From: an uncultured Lachnospiraceae bacterium
Lineage (GTDB): Bacteria > Bacillota > Clostridia > Lachnospirales > Lachnospiraceae
Direction of reading: 5' to 3'
Assembly (NCBI GenBank): GCA_910583605.1
Contig: CAJTXN010000014.1
Coordinates: 4,759-68,758 of the forward strand
DNA: 64,000 nt
The stretch's first letter is position 1, and the number at the start of each line of letters is the position of its first letter. Positions 26,579 to 36,148 of the stretch are shown here, in pieces. Position numbers and translations under genes: made by a program. Under the pieces are notes generated by a model. That model was not told the DNA's origin and did not search any database. It was given only the letters and a program-made list of their open reading frames with translations.

Positions 26579-27409
26579 ATGTCAGAAAGAGAATGTAATA
26601 ATTCAGAGTGTACCAGAGAAAGCTGTGCCGGATGTTCCCAGAGCAGGGAAAGTATGCTGGCACCGGCGAATAAAACAAGTAAAATAGGAAAAGTCATTGC
26701 GGTAATGAGCGGTAAAGGCGGAGTGGGAAAATCAATGATTACTTCGTCACTGGCAGTGGAACTGACAAAAAAGGGATATAAAGTGGGTATATTGGATTCT
26801 GATATCACGGGACCTTCCATTCCTAAGATGTTCGGATTGGAACAGGTGGCAGAAGGAACAGAGGAAGGAATATTTCCTTCAGTTACGGCCGGCAATATCA
26901 AAGTCATGTCAGTTAATTTACTGCTGGAGGACACAGAAGAACCGGTTATATGGCGGGGGCCAGTAATCGCCGGTGTAGTAAAGCAGTTCTGGTCTGACGT
27001 GTTTTGGGGTGAACTGGATTATCTTCTGGTGGATATGCCGCCGGGAACGGGAGATGTACCTTTAACGGTCTTTCAGTCGTTACCGGTAGACGGAGTGATA
27101 GTAGTCACATCACCTCAGGATCTGGTCAGACTGATAGTGAAAAAGGCATATAACATGGCGGTAAAAATGGATATACCAGTGATAGGAATGGTAGAAAATT
27201 ACAGCTACCTGGAATGTCCGGACTGTGGCAGAAAGCTGAATATCTTTGGCGAAAGCAAAATTGATGAGGTGGCTGAAGAATTAAAGATTCCGGTGCTGGG
27301 AAAACTTCCGGTAGTTTCCGGTTTTGCGGAACTTGCGGATGCAGGAAGGTTTGATGAGGTGGAAAATCCATATCTGGAAGAAGCAGTCAGGATGATAACA
27401 GAAAAATAA
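26579..27409 (+). CDS. Mrp/NBP35-family P-loop ATPase, probable Fe-S carrier
   Basis: A 276-residue ParA/MinD-like ATPase of the Mrp/ApbC class. The deviant Walker A is MSGKGGVGKS at about residue 43. The N terminus carries four closely spaced Cys (ECNNSECTRESCAGC), as in NBP35-type proteins. A CPDC motif in the C-terminal half is the usual bridging cluster site. It probably carries Fe-S clusters to apoproteins. ATG 26579 is preferred over ATG 26561, because the latter overlaps the GGAGG. lepB follows 24 bases downstream. Confidence 0.9.
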   Translation: MSERECNNSECTRESCAGCSQSRESMLAPANKTSKIGKVIAVMSGKGGVGKSMITSSLAVELTKKGYKVGILDSDITGPSIPKMFGLEQVAEGTEEGIFPSVTAGNIKVMSVNLLLEDTEEPVIWRGPVIAGVVKQFWSDVFWGELDYLLVDMPPGTGDVPLTVFQSLPVDGVIVVTSPQDLVRLIVKKAYNMAVKMDIPVIGMVENYSYLECPDCGRKLNIFGESKIDEVAEELKIPVLGKLPVVSGFAELADAGRFDEVENPYLEEAVRMITEK

Positions 27410-27432
27410 TCAAAAATAAGGCAGGTGCAAAA

Positions 27433-28083
27433 ATGAATTATAATCTGGATGAAATATTGGACGGGTATGACAATGAGTCCGATGTATCGGAAGAGGAAAA
27501 GAGATATCAGAGTGAGGAAAACGAAAAAGAACAGAATCAGAATGGGAATAACATAAAAAAAGACACCGGGAAAGATAATCTCTGGAAAGAAGTGTTTAGC
27601 TGGGTCCGGATCATTGTGGGAGCTTTTATCGTTGCATTTATTCTGAGCAACTTCGTAATTGTCAATGCCAGGGTTCCTTCCGGTTCTATGATAAGCACAA
27701 TTAATGAAAATGATAAACTCATCGGGTTCCGGCTGGCTTATTTATTCAGTGATCCGAAACGGGGAGATATCGTTATGTTTGATTCCCCGGTAGAAGACAA
27801 AATATACATAAAGAGAGTGATCGGTCTGCCGGGGGAAACCGTGGAGATTCGGGATAATACGGTATACATTAACGGGGAGCGGCTGGAAGAGGATTATGTA
27901 AAAAATGAATGGACCAATTCGCCGGGGACAAAAACTTATGATGTACCAGAGGGGTGCTATTTTATGATGGGGGACAACCGGAATGCATCAGCGGACTCCA
28001 GGGTATGGGGAGTCATAAAAGAGGATGCTATTATTGCAAAAGCAATATTCAGATATTATCCATCCATTGATATGCTGGATTAA
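27433..28083 (+). CDS. lepB: Type I signal peptidase
   Basis: A 216-residue S26 signal peptidase. A charged cytosolic extension of about 50 residues precedes one membrane helix (about 58-78). The catalytic Ser85 lies in PSGSMIST and Lys127 in YIKRVIGLPGE; the C-terminal box GDNRNASADSR is intact. It cleaves signal peptides of exported proteins such as the surface proteins encoded nearby. The 50-residue acidic extension is longer than in Bacillus SipS. Confidence 0.94.
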   Translation: MNYNLDEILDGYDNESDVSEEEKRYQSEENEKEQNQNGNNIKKDTGKDNLWKEVFSWVRIIVGAFIVAFILSNFVIVNARVPSGSMISTINENDKLIGFRLAYLFSDPKRGDIVMFDSPVEDKIYIKRVIGLPGETVEIRDNTVYINGERLEEDYVKNEWTNSPGTKTYDVPEGCYFMMGDNRNASADSRVWGVIKEDAIIAKAIFRYYPSIDMLD

Positions 28084-28101
28084 AGGAGAATGTTATAAAA
28101 A

Positions 28102-29217
28102 ATGAAGGCAAAAAAAATAATAACATATTCGGCTTTAGAGCGGCAAAGGCATGGAATAAAGGGTGCGGGAACATATGTAGGAATATTTCTGTTTATGTTC
28201 CCGTTTATTTCCATTCTGCTGGCTCTTTTTTCATGTTTTATATATCATCTGTCCGATACAATGTATTCTGCATTATTTATGACGGGAACCATATTGCTGA
28301 TTGTTTTGTTTCTTGGGGCGGAAATCCGATGGCTGTGGGAAATGTTGACGGTTTATGTGGCAGGAGAAGACGGAGCGCTGTATCGGCTACACATTTCTGT
28401 TTTCTGGTATAAGATAAAAAACTGTACAAACCTGCTGAATCCCATGAATACAGCCGGCGGGAAATGGATGCAGCTATTTTATATGATTCAGAATATTAAA
28501 CTGGCATTGGAGAGAGCGGGCGATATCGGTTTTGATGAGCTGATCCGGATGGGACGGCTGACCAGAATAACCGGTATTATGGAAGTGGAAAACAGGAAAA
28601 AGTCTTTTATCATTTCGGGCGAAATTGAAAATCAAAAAGGAATTCGAAGGAGAAAAATAAGTATCCGGAAGGTCTATGATCATATTGATGCGTTGCAGGA
28701 ATATGCCGATATTTATAAAACAAAGGGAAAAGAGGCAGCAGAAGCATATAATTTCAGATTTAAAAAGGATGCTTCTGCCTATGTGATCGAGCGAACACCG
28801 TTTCAGAAACTAAAACGGTTTTTAACTGTATGGACGGGTATCCTATTATGGCTTGCCCTGTTTACCGTATATCCGGACTTAAATAAATTAAGCCATATCA
28901 ATTCGGGAAGATACCAAAAGACGGAAGCATATGCCGACACCGTTGAATCGGAACATGTCAAAGCAGTTTTTCAATATAACGGAAAAGATTATATGATAGA
29001 TGTGAAGGATGAATATCTGAAACCGGACGGGGAAGGATATACGGTTTCCATCTATTTTGACACGGAAAATCCACAGAAATATTTTCGCAGCCAGATTTAC
29101 GGACTCATGTATAAACCTGTGTTTGTAATCTATTTTACGGTAATTATATTATATTTAATATCCGGAATTACCCAGTACATCATTGATAAATTCATTGCTG
29201 CCAAAAAAAGAAATTGA
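28102..29217 (+). CDS. Uncharacterised four-helix membrane protein
   Basis: A 371-residue protein of no family I recognise. Two hydrophobic helices lie near the N terminus (about 25-50 and 55-80), a soluble basic middle of some 150 residues follows (with EVENRKKSFIISGEIENQKG), then a third helix (about 233-252), an external segment of about 75 residues, and a fourth helix (about 335-358). It starts 18 bases after lepB with an AAAGGAGA site, so it is probably in the mrp-lepB operon. The DUF3592-like layout (two distant helices around an extracytoplasmic domain) is only a suggestion. Confidence 0.7.
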   Translation: MKAKKIITYSALERQRHGIKGAGTYVGIFLFMFPFISILLALFSCFIYHLSDTMYSALFMTGTILLIVLFLGAEIRWLWEMLTVYVAGEDGALYRLHISVFWYKIKNCTNLLNPMNTAGGKWMQLFYMIQNIKLALERAGDIGFDELIRMGRLTRITGIMEVENRKKSFIISGEIENQKGIRRRKISIRKVYDHIDALQEYADIYKTKGKEAAEAYNFRFKKDASAYVIERTPFQKLKRFLTVWTGILLWLALFTVYPDLNKLSHINSGRYQKTEAYADTVESEHVKAVFQYNGKDYMIDVKDEYLKPDGEGYTVSIYFDTENPQKYFRSQIYGLMYKPVFVIYFTVIILYLISGITQYIIDKFIAAKKRN

Positions 29218-29310
29218 ATTTGCTTTTCACCTGATTTTAACATAATTATCATAAAAACATAAAAATATGGTGTTATTTTATTTGTATATAAAAATGAAAG
29301 GCGGATGGCT

Positions 29311-31308
29311 ATGAGATTTAGAAAAAGCATGATATCAGGTCTGTGTCTGTTACTGGTAGGAACCGCTGCCATGATGGGAGCGTGCAGTTCAAAGAAAGAT
29401 GGAAATATTAATGATAGTGATAAATCAATAAATACAACAACTGCTGCGAATGAACCGGTTGCCGGTAACGAAGGAAATCAGGCTGAAAGCGGGGATTCTG
29501 AAAATACTGCTGATATCACAAAATTCGATATTAATGTAAGTTATAAGGACAAGCAGCTTAATACGGTTTATGATGAAACGGCGGCAACAAAGATTCAGTT
29601 GTCTGATTCCGGAATCCAGGTCAGTGATTCCGGTGCGGTTGTGCAGGGGAACACGGTAACTATAACAAAAGCAGAAACATATATTATCAGCGGTTCTGTA
29701 TCAGACGGACAGGTTATTGTGGATTCTTCTGAAGAAGGATATGTGTGGCTTGTATTGGACAATGTAAGTATTACATCTCAGAATTCCTCTGCAATATATG
29801 TAAAAAGTGCGGATAATACGCTGATTACACTGCCGGAGGGAACGAAGAATGAGGTGACGGATGGTAAAGACTATGTATTTGAGGGAGAAGAGACTTCTTT
29901 AAACGCAGCCATTTACAGTAAAGATGATTTATTCATAAATGGAACAGGAAGTCTGACCGTGACCGGAAATTATAATCATGGAATCCAGTCCAAGGATGAT
30001 TTGGTTATCATAAGCGGTAATATTACGGTTCATTCCGCAGGAGACGGTATTGTGGGTAAAGATTCCGTGGTGATCAGGGAAGCTGTTATCACAGTCGAGG
30101 CAGGCGGAGACGGAATAAAATCTACAAATGCCGTTCAGGATAAAGGTTATATCTATCTGGATAATCCCAATATAACCATTACGGCAGCGAATGATGGAAT
30201 TCAGGCAGAAACCTGTATGGTAATTGAAGATGGAATATATGACATTATTACAGGCGGCGGAAGCGGGAATGCCAGTACAAAAGACAATGGGGAATTCAAT
30301 CATGGCTGGGGAAACTGGGGTGGAGGCCGTCCGGGAATGAGAGAAGATATGGAACCGGACTCCAATAACGATACGGTTTCAGACAGTGCAAAGGGAATAA
30401 AAGCAGGAGTGGATATAACAATCAATGGAGGAGTCTTTACTTGTGATACATCAGATGATGCAATACATTCAAACAACAGCATTACAATAAATAAAGGGAC
30501 TATGACTATGGCATCGGGAGATGACGGGATTCATTCGGACACCATATTAACCATTTATGGAGGAGAAATAGAGATAACTAAATCTTATGAGGGAATTGAA
30601 AGCGCCAATATCTATGTAAATGATGGAACGATTACGCTGACTGCCAGTGACGACGGCATAAATGCGGCAGGAGGCAGTGATGGCTCTGCGATAAACGGAA
30701 GGCCGGGGCAGAATTCTTTTTCCGGTGCTGGAGACTATGAAATGGTATTTAACGGAGGAACCGTTTTGATATATGCTGACGGCGACGGTCTGGATTCCAA
30801 CGGAAAAATTATTATAAACGGAGGAACCCTTTGGATTGAGGGGCCTGAAGACGGAGGAAACGCGGCCGTTGATTATGAGACCGGTCTGGAGATAAACGGA
30901 GGAACACTGTTTGCAGCAGGAAGTGCGGGAATGGCGGAAGCGCCAACCGGAGGCAGACAGTGCAGTGTAATGATTAATTTTGATTCCGTTTTTCAGGGAG
31001 AAACGAAAGTGACGGTTCGGGATTCGGAAGGAACCGGGATTTTGGATTATACACCGGGCAGGTCCTGGCAATCCGTTATTTTTTCATCACCGGATTTACA
31101 AAAGAGTAATACATATGATATATTAACAAATGAGGAGTTATATACTTCCGTTAAGCTTTCGGATATGGTAACAACCATAGGGGTGTCCGGCGGAATGAAC
31201 GGTGGAATGAGGAACCCGGGCGGAATGAGAGAACATCCGGACAACAGGGAAGAAGGAATCAGAGAATTTCCGGATGGAAGGAACCGGGAAACGGAAGGGG
31301 GGGTCTAA
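29311..31308 (+). CDS. Cthe_2159-type beta-helix carbohydrate-binding lipoprotein
   Basis: A 665-residue lipoprotein: signal helix, then a GACS lipobox with Cys25. The body is a right-handed beta-helix built from repeated turns of the form DDGI-x-S or GDGI-x-S; at least eight are visible (GDGIVGKD, GDGIKSTN, NDGIQAET, DDAIHSNN, DDGIHSDT, YEGIESAN, DDGINAAG, GDGLDSNG). This matches the Cthe_2159 carbohydrate-binding family, which binds acidic polysaccharides. A Gly/Asn/Pro-rich insert occurs near residue 330 and a Gly/Arg/Glu-rich tail at the end. ATG 29311 is six bases after the GGCGG site; ATG 29305 would be adjacent to it. Confidence 0.85.
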   Translation: MRFRKSMISGLCLLLVGTAAMMGACSSKKDGNINDSDKSINTTTAANEPVAGNEGNQAESGDSENTADITKFDINVSYKDKQLNTVYDETAATKIQLSDSGIQVSDSGAVVQGNTVTITKAETYIISGSVSDGQVIVDSSEEGYVWLVLDNVSITSQNSSAIYVKSADNTLITLPEGTKNEVTDGKDYVFEGEETSLNAAIYSKDDLFINGTGSLTVTGNYNHGIQSKDDLVIISGNITVHSAGDGIVGKDSVVIREAVITVEAGGDGIKSTNAVQDKGYIYLDNPNITITAANDGIQAETCMVIEDGIYDIITGGGSGNASTKDNGEFNHGWGNWGGGRPGMREDMEPDSNNDTVSDSAKGIKAGVDITINGGVFTCDTSDDAIHSNNSITINKGTMTMASGDDGIHSDTILTIYGGEIEITKSYEGIESANIYVNDGTITLTASDDGINAAGGSDGSAINGRPGQNSFSGAGDYEMVFNGGTVLIYADGDGLDSNGKIIINGGTLWIEGPEDGGNAAVDYETGLEINGGTLFAAGSAGMAEAPTGGRQCSVMINFDSVFQGETKVTVRDSEGTGILDYTPGRSWQSVIFSSPDLQKSNTYDILTNEELYTSVKLSDMVTTIGVSGGMNGGMRNPGGMREHPDNREEGIREFPDGRNRETEGGV

Positions 31309-31333
31309 AGTATTTCCGGAAGGAGAGAGAAAA

Positions 31334-33454
31334 GTGTCAGAAAAAATACAGAGGAAGCTGCGGCAGAGAATATTTATACCGGCTGCAGCGGTTGTGATGG
31401 CAGGAATCATAATTTTTTGTTACATGCCGATTTACGGGGCAGATACGGAAAGTGTGGTGACCATCATAAAAGACGGTCAGGTGACTGACAGTTTTTGCGG
31501 TGTGGCCGCAGAGTACATTACGACGCAAAGTGATACCGGGATATATTCCTGCGCCGGTTATGTTAAAAAATTTTATGCCACGGTTTTTGGTGTCAATGTT
31601 TATCAGATTAATAGCTATGACGGACCGCCACTGGTTTCCATGAGCGGACACAGCGTATCCTTAAAACAGGTCACTACGCCAAAACCGGGGGATATCATGC
31701 AGAATAAAGAAAGAACCCATGTGGCGGTGGTAAAGCAGGTATCGGGAACAAGGGCAACGCTGATAGAACAGAATTACAAATGGACCTCCGGCGGGAAAAT
31801 TTATACCAGGGTGAACAGAGCCATTGACTGTCAGAGCGCTTATTTTTACAGGCTTGTGATAGACGGCAGGGAAGCTTCCGTAAACGGAAAAGAAGATTAT
31901 GTTCCGGAAACCTATGAAATCTGGAGAGTAAAAGATGCTTCGGGAATCAATGTGAGAAGCGGCGCCGGAACATCCTATGGAACTCTGGGAACTTTGGGAA
32001 ACGGTACAATTTTTTATGTCTACGGAAAAACCATTGCCGGCGGATTCACCTGGGGCAGGATTAATTATAACAATACAACCGGATATGTTGCATTAGAATA
32101 TGCGGAGTATATGAGCGGAGTAATTACCAAAGATTCAACTCCGCCGGTAATATCCGATATAGCGGTTACGGAAATAAATTCTACCGGATATACGGTTACC
32201 TGTAAAGTTACGGATGATGTAAAAGTGGACAGGGTGCAATTCCCTACCTGGACCATTTTAAACGGACAGGATGATCTGTGTGGAGACTGGGATAAAAATG
32301 AGAAGGTTTCGGGAACCATGAGCGGGGACAGGGTAACATTCCGTGTCAAAATATCCCAACACAACGGTGAAACGGGCAGATATGCTACGCATATCTATGC
32401 ATATGACAGCAGCGGAAATATGTCAGGCTGTATGATTGAGCCTGTATATACGGGATTCGAAAATCTGGGTGATAAATTTTATGCTGCCATAAGCAGTTGT
32501 CAGAGAACGTATGTTACAAATGCTACGCAGAATGTGACAGCAGCAACACTGAAAACTGCAGAAGCCGAATCTTTGAGACAGATATGGAAATTTACGCGAC
32601 AGAAAGACGGCTCCTATAAAATCAACTCAGCTTTTGACAAAAATGCCTTGTATGTAAAAGGCGCTTCCGGCACCAACGGAACCAATATTATTCCATATGC
32701 AGATAAACCGTCAAAAGGACAGAACTGGTATATCTATAAATATAACGGCAGGTATCGGTTTGGGGCCGCCTGCAGTGATTGCTGCATGACATTAAACGGC
32801 GGTTCCTCCGCTGACGGGACCAATATAAAAATGACGACAGTCAACGGAGCATCCAGTCAGACATTTGATATAGAGATGATTCCTCAGAAGCCGGTCATTA
32901 CTGCCGTGGAACCAACAGATTACAATAAAATGACAATTCGTTTTTCTCCATTAAATCATGTACACGGATACAAGATTTACAGACAGAACGGTTCTGACGG
33001 AACCTACCGCTGGATAGCCACCGTGAAATCTACAGAGGCTTCCGTTTATACGGATACCCATTGTACACCGGGACAGGAGTATTCTTATATAATCCGGGCA
33101 TATACCAACATCAGCAGCAGTTATCAGCATAATTCGGCCTATTCTGACAGTGTCGGCGTTGTTACGCAACTGAAAGCAGCCGGATTTACATCTGCCGCTG
33201 CCGCTTCCGACCATGTATCACTGAAATGGACATCCGTACCCGGGGCAACGGGATATGAGATATACAGAGGAACCGATAAAAACGGAAAGTATTACAAGGT
33301 GAAAACGGTAACACCCGGCACCCGGCACAGTTATACGGATTCCGGCCTTAAGAAGGGCAAGAACTATTATTATAAAATAAGAGTATATCGGAAGGTAAAC
33401 GGTATTAATGTATACAGCGACTATTCGGCTCCGATACATGCAAAAACGAGATAA
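31334..33454 (+). CDS. Multidomain surface protein: CHAP-like amidase, SH3b, ricin-type lectin, two FN3
   Basis: A 706-residue exported protein starting at GTG 31334, six bases after AGGAGAG. A membrane anchor or signal helix is at about residues 13-35. A CHAP/NlpC-like domain follows, with probable Cys73 (SCAGYVKKFY) and His129 (ERTHVAVVKQ). Next are an SH3b domain (SGINVRSGAGTSYGT), a GBS Bsp-like repeat (PPVISDIAVTEI), a ricin-type beta-trefoil (QIWKFTRQKDGSYKI, QNWYIYKYNGRYRF) and two fibronectin III domains (GYKIYRQNGSDG; GYEIYRGTDKNGKYY). This suggests a peptidoglycan-cleaving enzyme that binds glycans. It is probably cotranscribed with the upstream beta-helix lipoprotein. Confidence 0.82.
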   Translation: MSEKIQRKLRQRIFIPAAAVVMAGIIIFCYMPIYGADTESVVTIIKDGQVTDSFCGVAAEYITTQSDTGIYSCAGYVKKFYATVFGVNVYQINSYDGPPLVSMSGHSVSLKQVTTPKPGDIMQNKERTHVAVVKQVSGTRATLIEQNYKWTSGGKIYTRVNRAIDCQSAYFYRLVIDGREASVNGKEDYVPETYEIWRVKDASGINVRSGAGTSYGTLGTLGNGTIFYVYGKTIAGGFTWGRINYNNTTGYVALEYAEYMSGVITKDSTPPVISDIAVTEINSTGYTVTCKVTDDVKVDRVQFPTWTILNGQDDLCGDWDKNEKVSGTMSGDRVTFRVKISQHNGETGRYATHIYAYDSSGNMSGCMIEPVYTGFENLGDKFYAAISSCQRTYVTNATQNVTAATLKTAEAESLRQIWKFTRQKDGSYKINSAFDKNALYVKGASGTNGTNIIPYADKPSKGQNWYIYKYNGRYRFGAACSDCCMTLNGGSSADGTNIKMTTVNGASSQTFDIEMIPQKPVITAVEPTDYNKMTIRFSPLNHVHGYKIYRQNGSDGTYRWIATVKSTEASVYTDTHCTPGQEYSYIIRAYTNISSSYQHNSAYSDSVGVVTQLKAAGFTSAAAASDHVSLKWTSVPGATGYEIYRGTDKNGKYYKVKTVTPGTRHSYTDSGLKKGKNYYYKIRVYRKVNGINVYSDYSAPIHAKTR

Positions 33455-33498
33455 AAAAATGAACGGTGTTGACAAATCATCAATACCGTTCATTTTTT
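33454..33498. terminator. Bidirectional terminator between the surface protein and pdaB
   Basis: A 19-bp stem, 33454-33472 with 33480-33498, has one G-U pair, a seven-base loop and A/T runs at both sides. Confidence 0.92.
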
Positions 33499-33499
33499 A

Positions 33500-34078
33500 T
33501 CATTTTGGAATCTGACGGCCTTCCGTGTTGATCGTGTAATTGTCCCGAATAATAAGCTGTGAAATCGGAACGATTTCATACCCTTTCTCTCTCAGACCTT
33601 TTATAACGCTTTCCAGTGCATCCGCCGTATATTTTGCACCATTATGCATTAAAATAATGGAGCCGTTTCCCAGGTGTTTATGATTCAGAACCGTATTGAT
33701 AATGCTCTCCACACCATAGTTTTTCCAGTCCAGGCTATCCACATCCCATTGAATCGGATAATAATTAATGGAGCGTGTAGTGGTTATCAGATTGTTATTG
33801 TAATCGCCGTAAGGAGGACGGAATAAAAACATATCGCTGCCGGTCAGAGCTTTTACTTTGTCATTTACGGATAAGATTTCCTGTTTACATTCATCTGCAT
33901 TTAATTCACTCATTTTTTTGTGGTTTTCACTGTGGTTTCCAAGGTCGTGTCCGGCGGCGGCAATGGATTTTACGTCCTCCGGATATTTTTCTACCCATCC
34001 TCCGGTCATAAAAAATGTGACATGTACATTATTTCTTGCCAGGATTTCAAGAATTTTTGCCGTATCCTCGTTCCCCCA
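33500..34078 (-). pseudogene. PdaB-type polysaccharide deacetylase, 3' part of a gene split by insertion
   Basis: This minus-strand segment encodes the last 192 residues, from the Trp of the WGNED motif to the stop. It contains the NodB-domain motifs TFFMTGGW, GHDLGNHSENH (metal-binding His pair), FRPPYGDYN and SIILMHNG. The first catalytic motif is missing here and is found 7.1 kb away at 41160-41369. An in-frame ATG at 34108 is created by the inserted DNA and should not be taken as a real start. Joining the parts at the shared Trp codon gives 261 residues, normal for PdaB, a sporulation deacetylase acting on spore peptidoglycan in Bacillus. It is interrupted, perhaps reversibly. Confidence 0.9.
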
Positions 34079-34097
34079 TGGGGGCGGTAACTTGCGG
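34063..34097 (+). other. attL of the outer serine-recombinase element
   Basis: The six-base core CCCATG (34075-34080) is shared with attR at 41159-41164, and the probable two-base crossover is CA at 34077-34078. To the left is deacetylase coding sequence. To the right is the attP arm CGGTAACTTGCGG (34085-34097), four bases from the core, matching inverted the arm at 41142-41154. Confidence 0.85.
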
Positions 34098-34185
34098 CTT
34101 GGTTTCAACGGGTTTTCTGCATATTGGATAAGCAGTATTTAATATGCTGTTATGAACAGCAGTCAGAAGCAGGAGGTGCAGAGAC

Positions 34186-34308
34186 ATGAAAAGGAAAAAG
34201 AAAGAAGCGGTATGCTATACGATAGAAAGAGAATTTCTGAAAAAAGTTGCAGACGGAGAGATGATAAAACGTATGATCCGTTCTCATGGGGAGGAAAAAA
34301 GAATATGA
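34186..34308 (+). CDS. Small basic protein translationally coupled to the outer recombinase
   Basis: A 40-residue Lys/Arg-rich ORF (start MKRKKKEAVCYTIERE) has a consensus AGGAGG at 34171-34176, and its stop overlaps the recombinase start as ATGA (34305-34308). A perfect 7-bp hairpin (34145-34151 with 34155-34161) lies upstream. The position and coupling mimic the TnpW-like gene of the inner element, suggesting a recombination accessory protein, but I recognise no family. Confidence 0.65.
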   Translation: MKRKKKEAVCYTIEREFLKKVADGEMIKRMIRSHGEEKRI

Positions 34309-34486
34309 AGGAACCAGTGCTCTACCATGTAGCAGGATATATCCGGCTTTCCAGAGAAGACGGAGATAAGGCGGAAAGCGACAGCATCATTAACCAGAAA
34401 AAATTGATTTCCGCCTATTTAAAGGAAAAGAAAGAGTTTCTTTTATACAATACATATGTTGATGATGGCTATTCGGGCACAAATTT
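34305..34486 (+). pseudogene. Outer large serine recombinase, 5' part (split by inner element)
   Basis: These codons encode the first 60 residues of a resolvase-type catalytic domain: GYIRLSRED with the nucleophile Ser, DSIINQKKL, and VDDGYSGTNF where the frame is cut. The frame then runs into element DNA and stops at 34501. The continuation lies at 39693-41111. GGGGAGG at 34288-34294 is the ribosome binding site. The rejoined protein is 532 residues. Confidence 0.9.
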
Positions 34487-34495
34487 TAATGAAGT
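34476..34495 (+). other. attL of the inner element
   Basis: The crossover core TT is at 34485-34486. The left half is recombinase coding sequence; the right half is the attP arm TAATGAAGT (34487-34495), the perfect inverse of ACTTCATTA at the other end. Confidence 0.85.
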
Positions 34496-34537
34496 CGGAT
34501 AACGATACCACAAAAAAGATATCGTATCCGGATTCGA

Positions 34538-36139
34538 TTAACTGGATGGTTCCGTTAAATTATAAAATATCTCTATTTTTCGGGCGTTGGTAGATTTATC
34601 TGTTTCATAGATAAGAATACGGTCAATAAATTCGTGCAGAATTTCGTAAGTTAGTTCGTTTATGTACATAAGCTTTTTGACCGGTACGATAAACGGTGTT
34701 ATATCCTGTTTCTGTTGGAAGCCGGTATTGATTTCCATGTCCAGGGCGGTTTTCCGGTCAGACAGTTTCTTTTTTTCTTCTTCATATCCGGAGGCCATCA
34801 GGGAAAAACGTTCCTCTGATAATTTACCTAATGCATTGTCTTCATATAGTCTGCAGAAAATGGTATCAATTTCCGAAAGGCGTTTTTGGATTTTGTTCCG
34901 TTCGCTTTCCTGCTCCATCAGGGATTTTTTATATTGCATACTGCCGAATTCCACGGCTTTGTGTATAAAAATCTCTTCCTGTTCTCTAAGGCGGGACAGG
35001 ATCCTCTGTAAGTCCGCAAGTACAAGTTCCGTGATTACGGATTTGCGTATGTAGTGGGTAGAACAGGTGCAGCCGCTTTTATGGCGGCTGCGGTAATTGC
35101 CGCAGGTATAGGCATATTTTTCAGGGGGTATATTTACGCCTTGTTGAATATACATTTTATATCCGCAATCGCCGCAGAACAGAAGACCGGAAAATATATC
35201 GATTTCTTTTAATTTTGTGGGGCGGTGACGGGTGGCCAGCCGTTTTTGCGCCAGTTCGAATGTATTTCTGTCAATCAGAGGTTCGTGTGTATCAGGAAAA
35301 AAGTATTTCTTATCCTCCGGATTTTTTTTTGTCTGCTTTGATTTATAGGATACTTTATATGTTTTTCCGGTTATGGTGTGTCCAAGATATTCCTGTCTTG
35401 ACAGAATGTCATAAAGGGTTTTATCCGGCCATGCATAAGGCATGGAAAGGGAAGAGAGGTATCTGGTCTGTCCGGTGCGTTTATAACGTAAAGCCCCTGC
35501 CGTCAGGATATTATGCTGGGCAAGCCATTCCTGTATGGTGCGGACAGGCTCGCCGCTGACATACATGGAAAAAATCTGTTTGACTACAAAGGCGGTTTCC
35601 GGGTCCGGAATCAGATGATTTTTATCCTTCGGGTCTATAAGATAGCCGTACGGACATTCCCCGTTGACCCGTTCTCCTTTCTGGGCCTGAGCCTGTTTCA
35701 CGGCCCGTATTTTCCTGCTGGTATCTCTGGCATAAAATTCATTAAACCAGTTTCTTAACGGCGTAAATTCGTTTTCACCGTTTGCGGTATCTACGCCGTC
35801 ATTAATTGCAATATAGCGTACTCCATGTTCCGGAAAAATGACTTCCAGCAGTTCTCCGGTTTTCAGATAGTTTCTTCCCAGACGGGACAGATCTTTTGTG
35901 ATGACTACTGCAACGCGTCCGGCTTCCACCTCATGAAGCATGGCCTGCAGTCCCCGGCGTTCAAAGCTGACACCGGAAACGCCGTCATCAATAAAAAATC
36001 TGGTATTTGTAAAATTGTGTTCTCTGGCATATTTTTGCAGGATCATCCTTTGATGCTGGATACTGCCGGATTCTCCGGCCTGCAGGTCTTCCTGGCTCAG
36101 CCGGCAGTAAAGGGCGGTTATTTTATCGGAATGCTGCAT
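34538..36139 (-). CDS. Large serine recombinase of the inner element (TnpX-like)
   Basis: A 533-residue intact large serine recombinase. The catalytic resolvase domain has YCRLSQED with the nucleophile Ser, FFIDDGVSG, VVITKDLSRLGRN and FNEFYARDTSRKI. The recombinase domain has GECPYGYLI, and the zinc ribbon CGDCGYKM...CGNYRS...C is at about residues 318-360. A coiled coil (about 395-460) precedes a basic C terminus. These enzymes join attP and attB without host factors and reverse the reaction with a directionality factor. The start follows GGAGGTATTT and is coupled to the upstream TnpW-like ORF. It is probably the only active integrase in the nested pair. Confidence 0.95.
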   Translation of the reverse strand: MQHSDKITALYCRLSQEDLQAGESGSIQHQRMILQKYAREHNFTNTRFFIDDGVSGVSFERRGLQAMLHEVEAGRVAVVITKDLSRLGRNYLKTGELLEVIFPEHGVRYIAINDGVDTANGENEFTPLRNWFNEFYARDTSRKIRAVKQAQAQKGERVNGECPYGYLIDPKDKNHLIPDPETAFVVKQIFSMYVSGEPVRTIQEWLAQHNILTAGALRYKRTGQTRYLSSLSMPYAWPDKTLYDILSRQEYLGHTITGKTYKVSYKSKQTKKNPEDKKYFFPDTHEPLIDRNTFELAQKRLATRHRPTKLKEIDIFSGLLFCGDCGYKMYIQQGVNIPPEKYAYTCGNYRSRHKSGCTCSTHYIRKSVITELVLADLQRILSRLREQEEIFIHKAVEFGSMQYKKSLMEQESERNKIQKRLSEIDTIFCRLYEDNALGKLSEERFSLMASGYEEEKKKLSDRKTALDMEINTGFQQKQDITPFIVPVKKLMYINELTYEILHEFIDRILIYETDKSTNARKIEIFYNLTEPSS

Positions 36140-36148
36140 AAATACCTC

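Noticed and set aside
34079..34108. ATG at 34108 as start of a 202-residue deacetylase
   Set aside because: The first eleven codons are inserted element DNA; the true N terminus is at 41369 and the metal-binding FDAA motif is absent from this frame.
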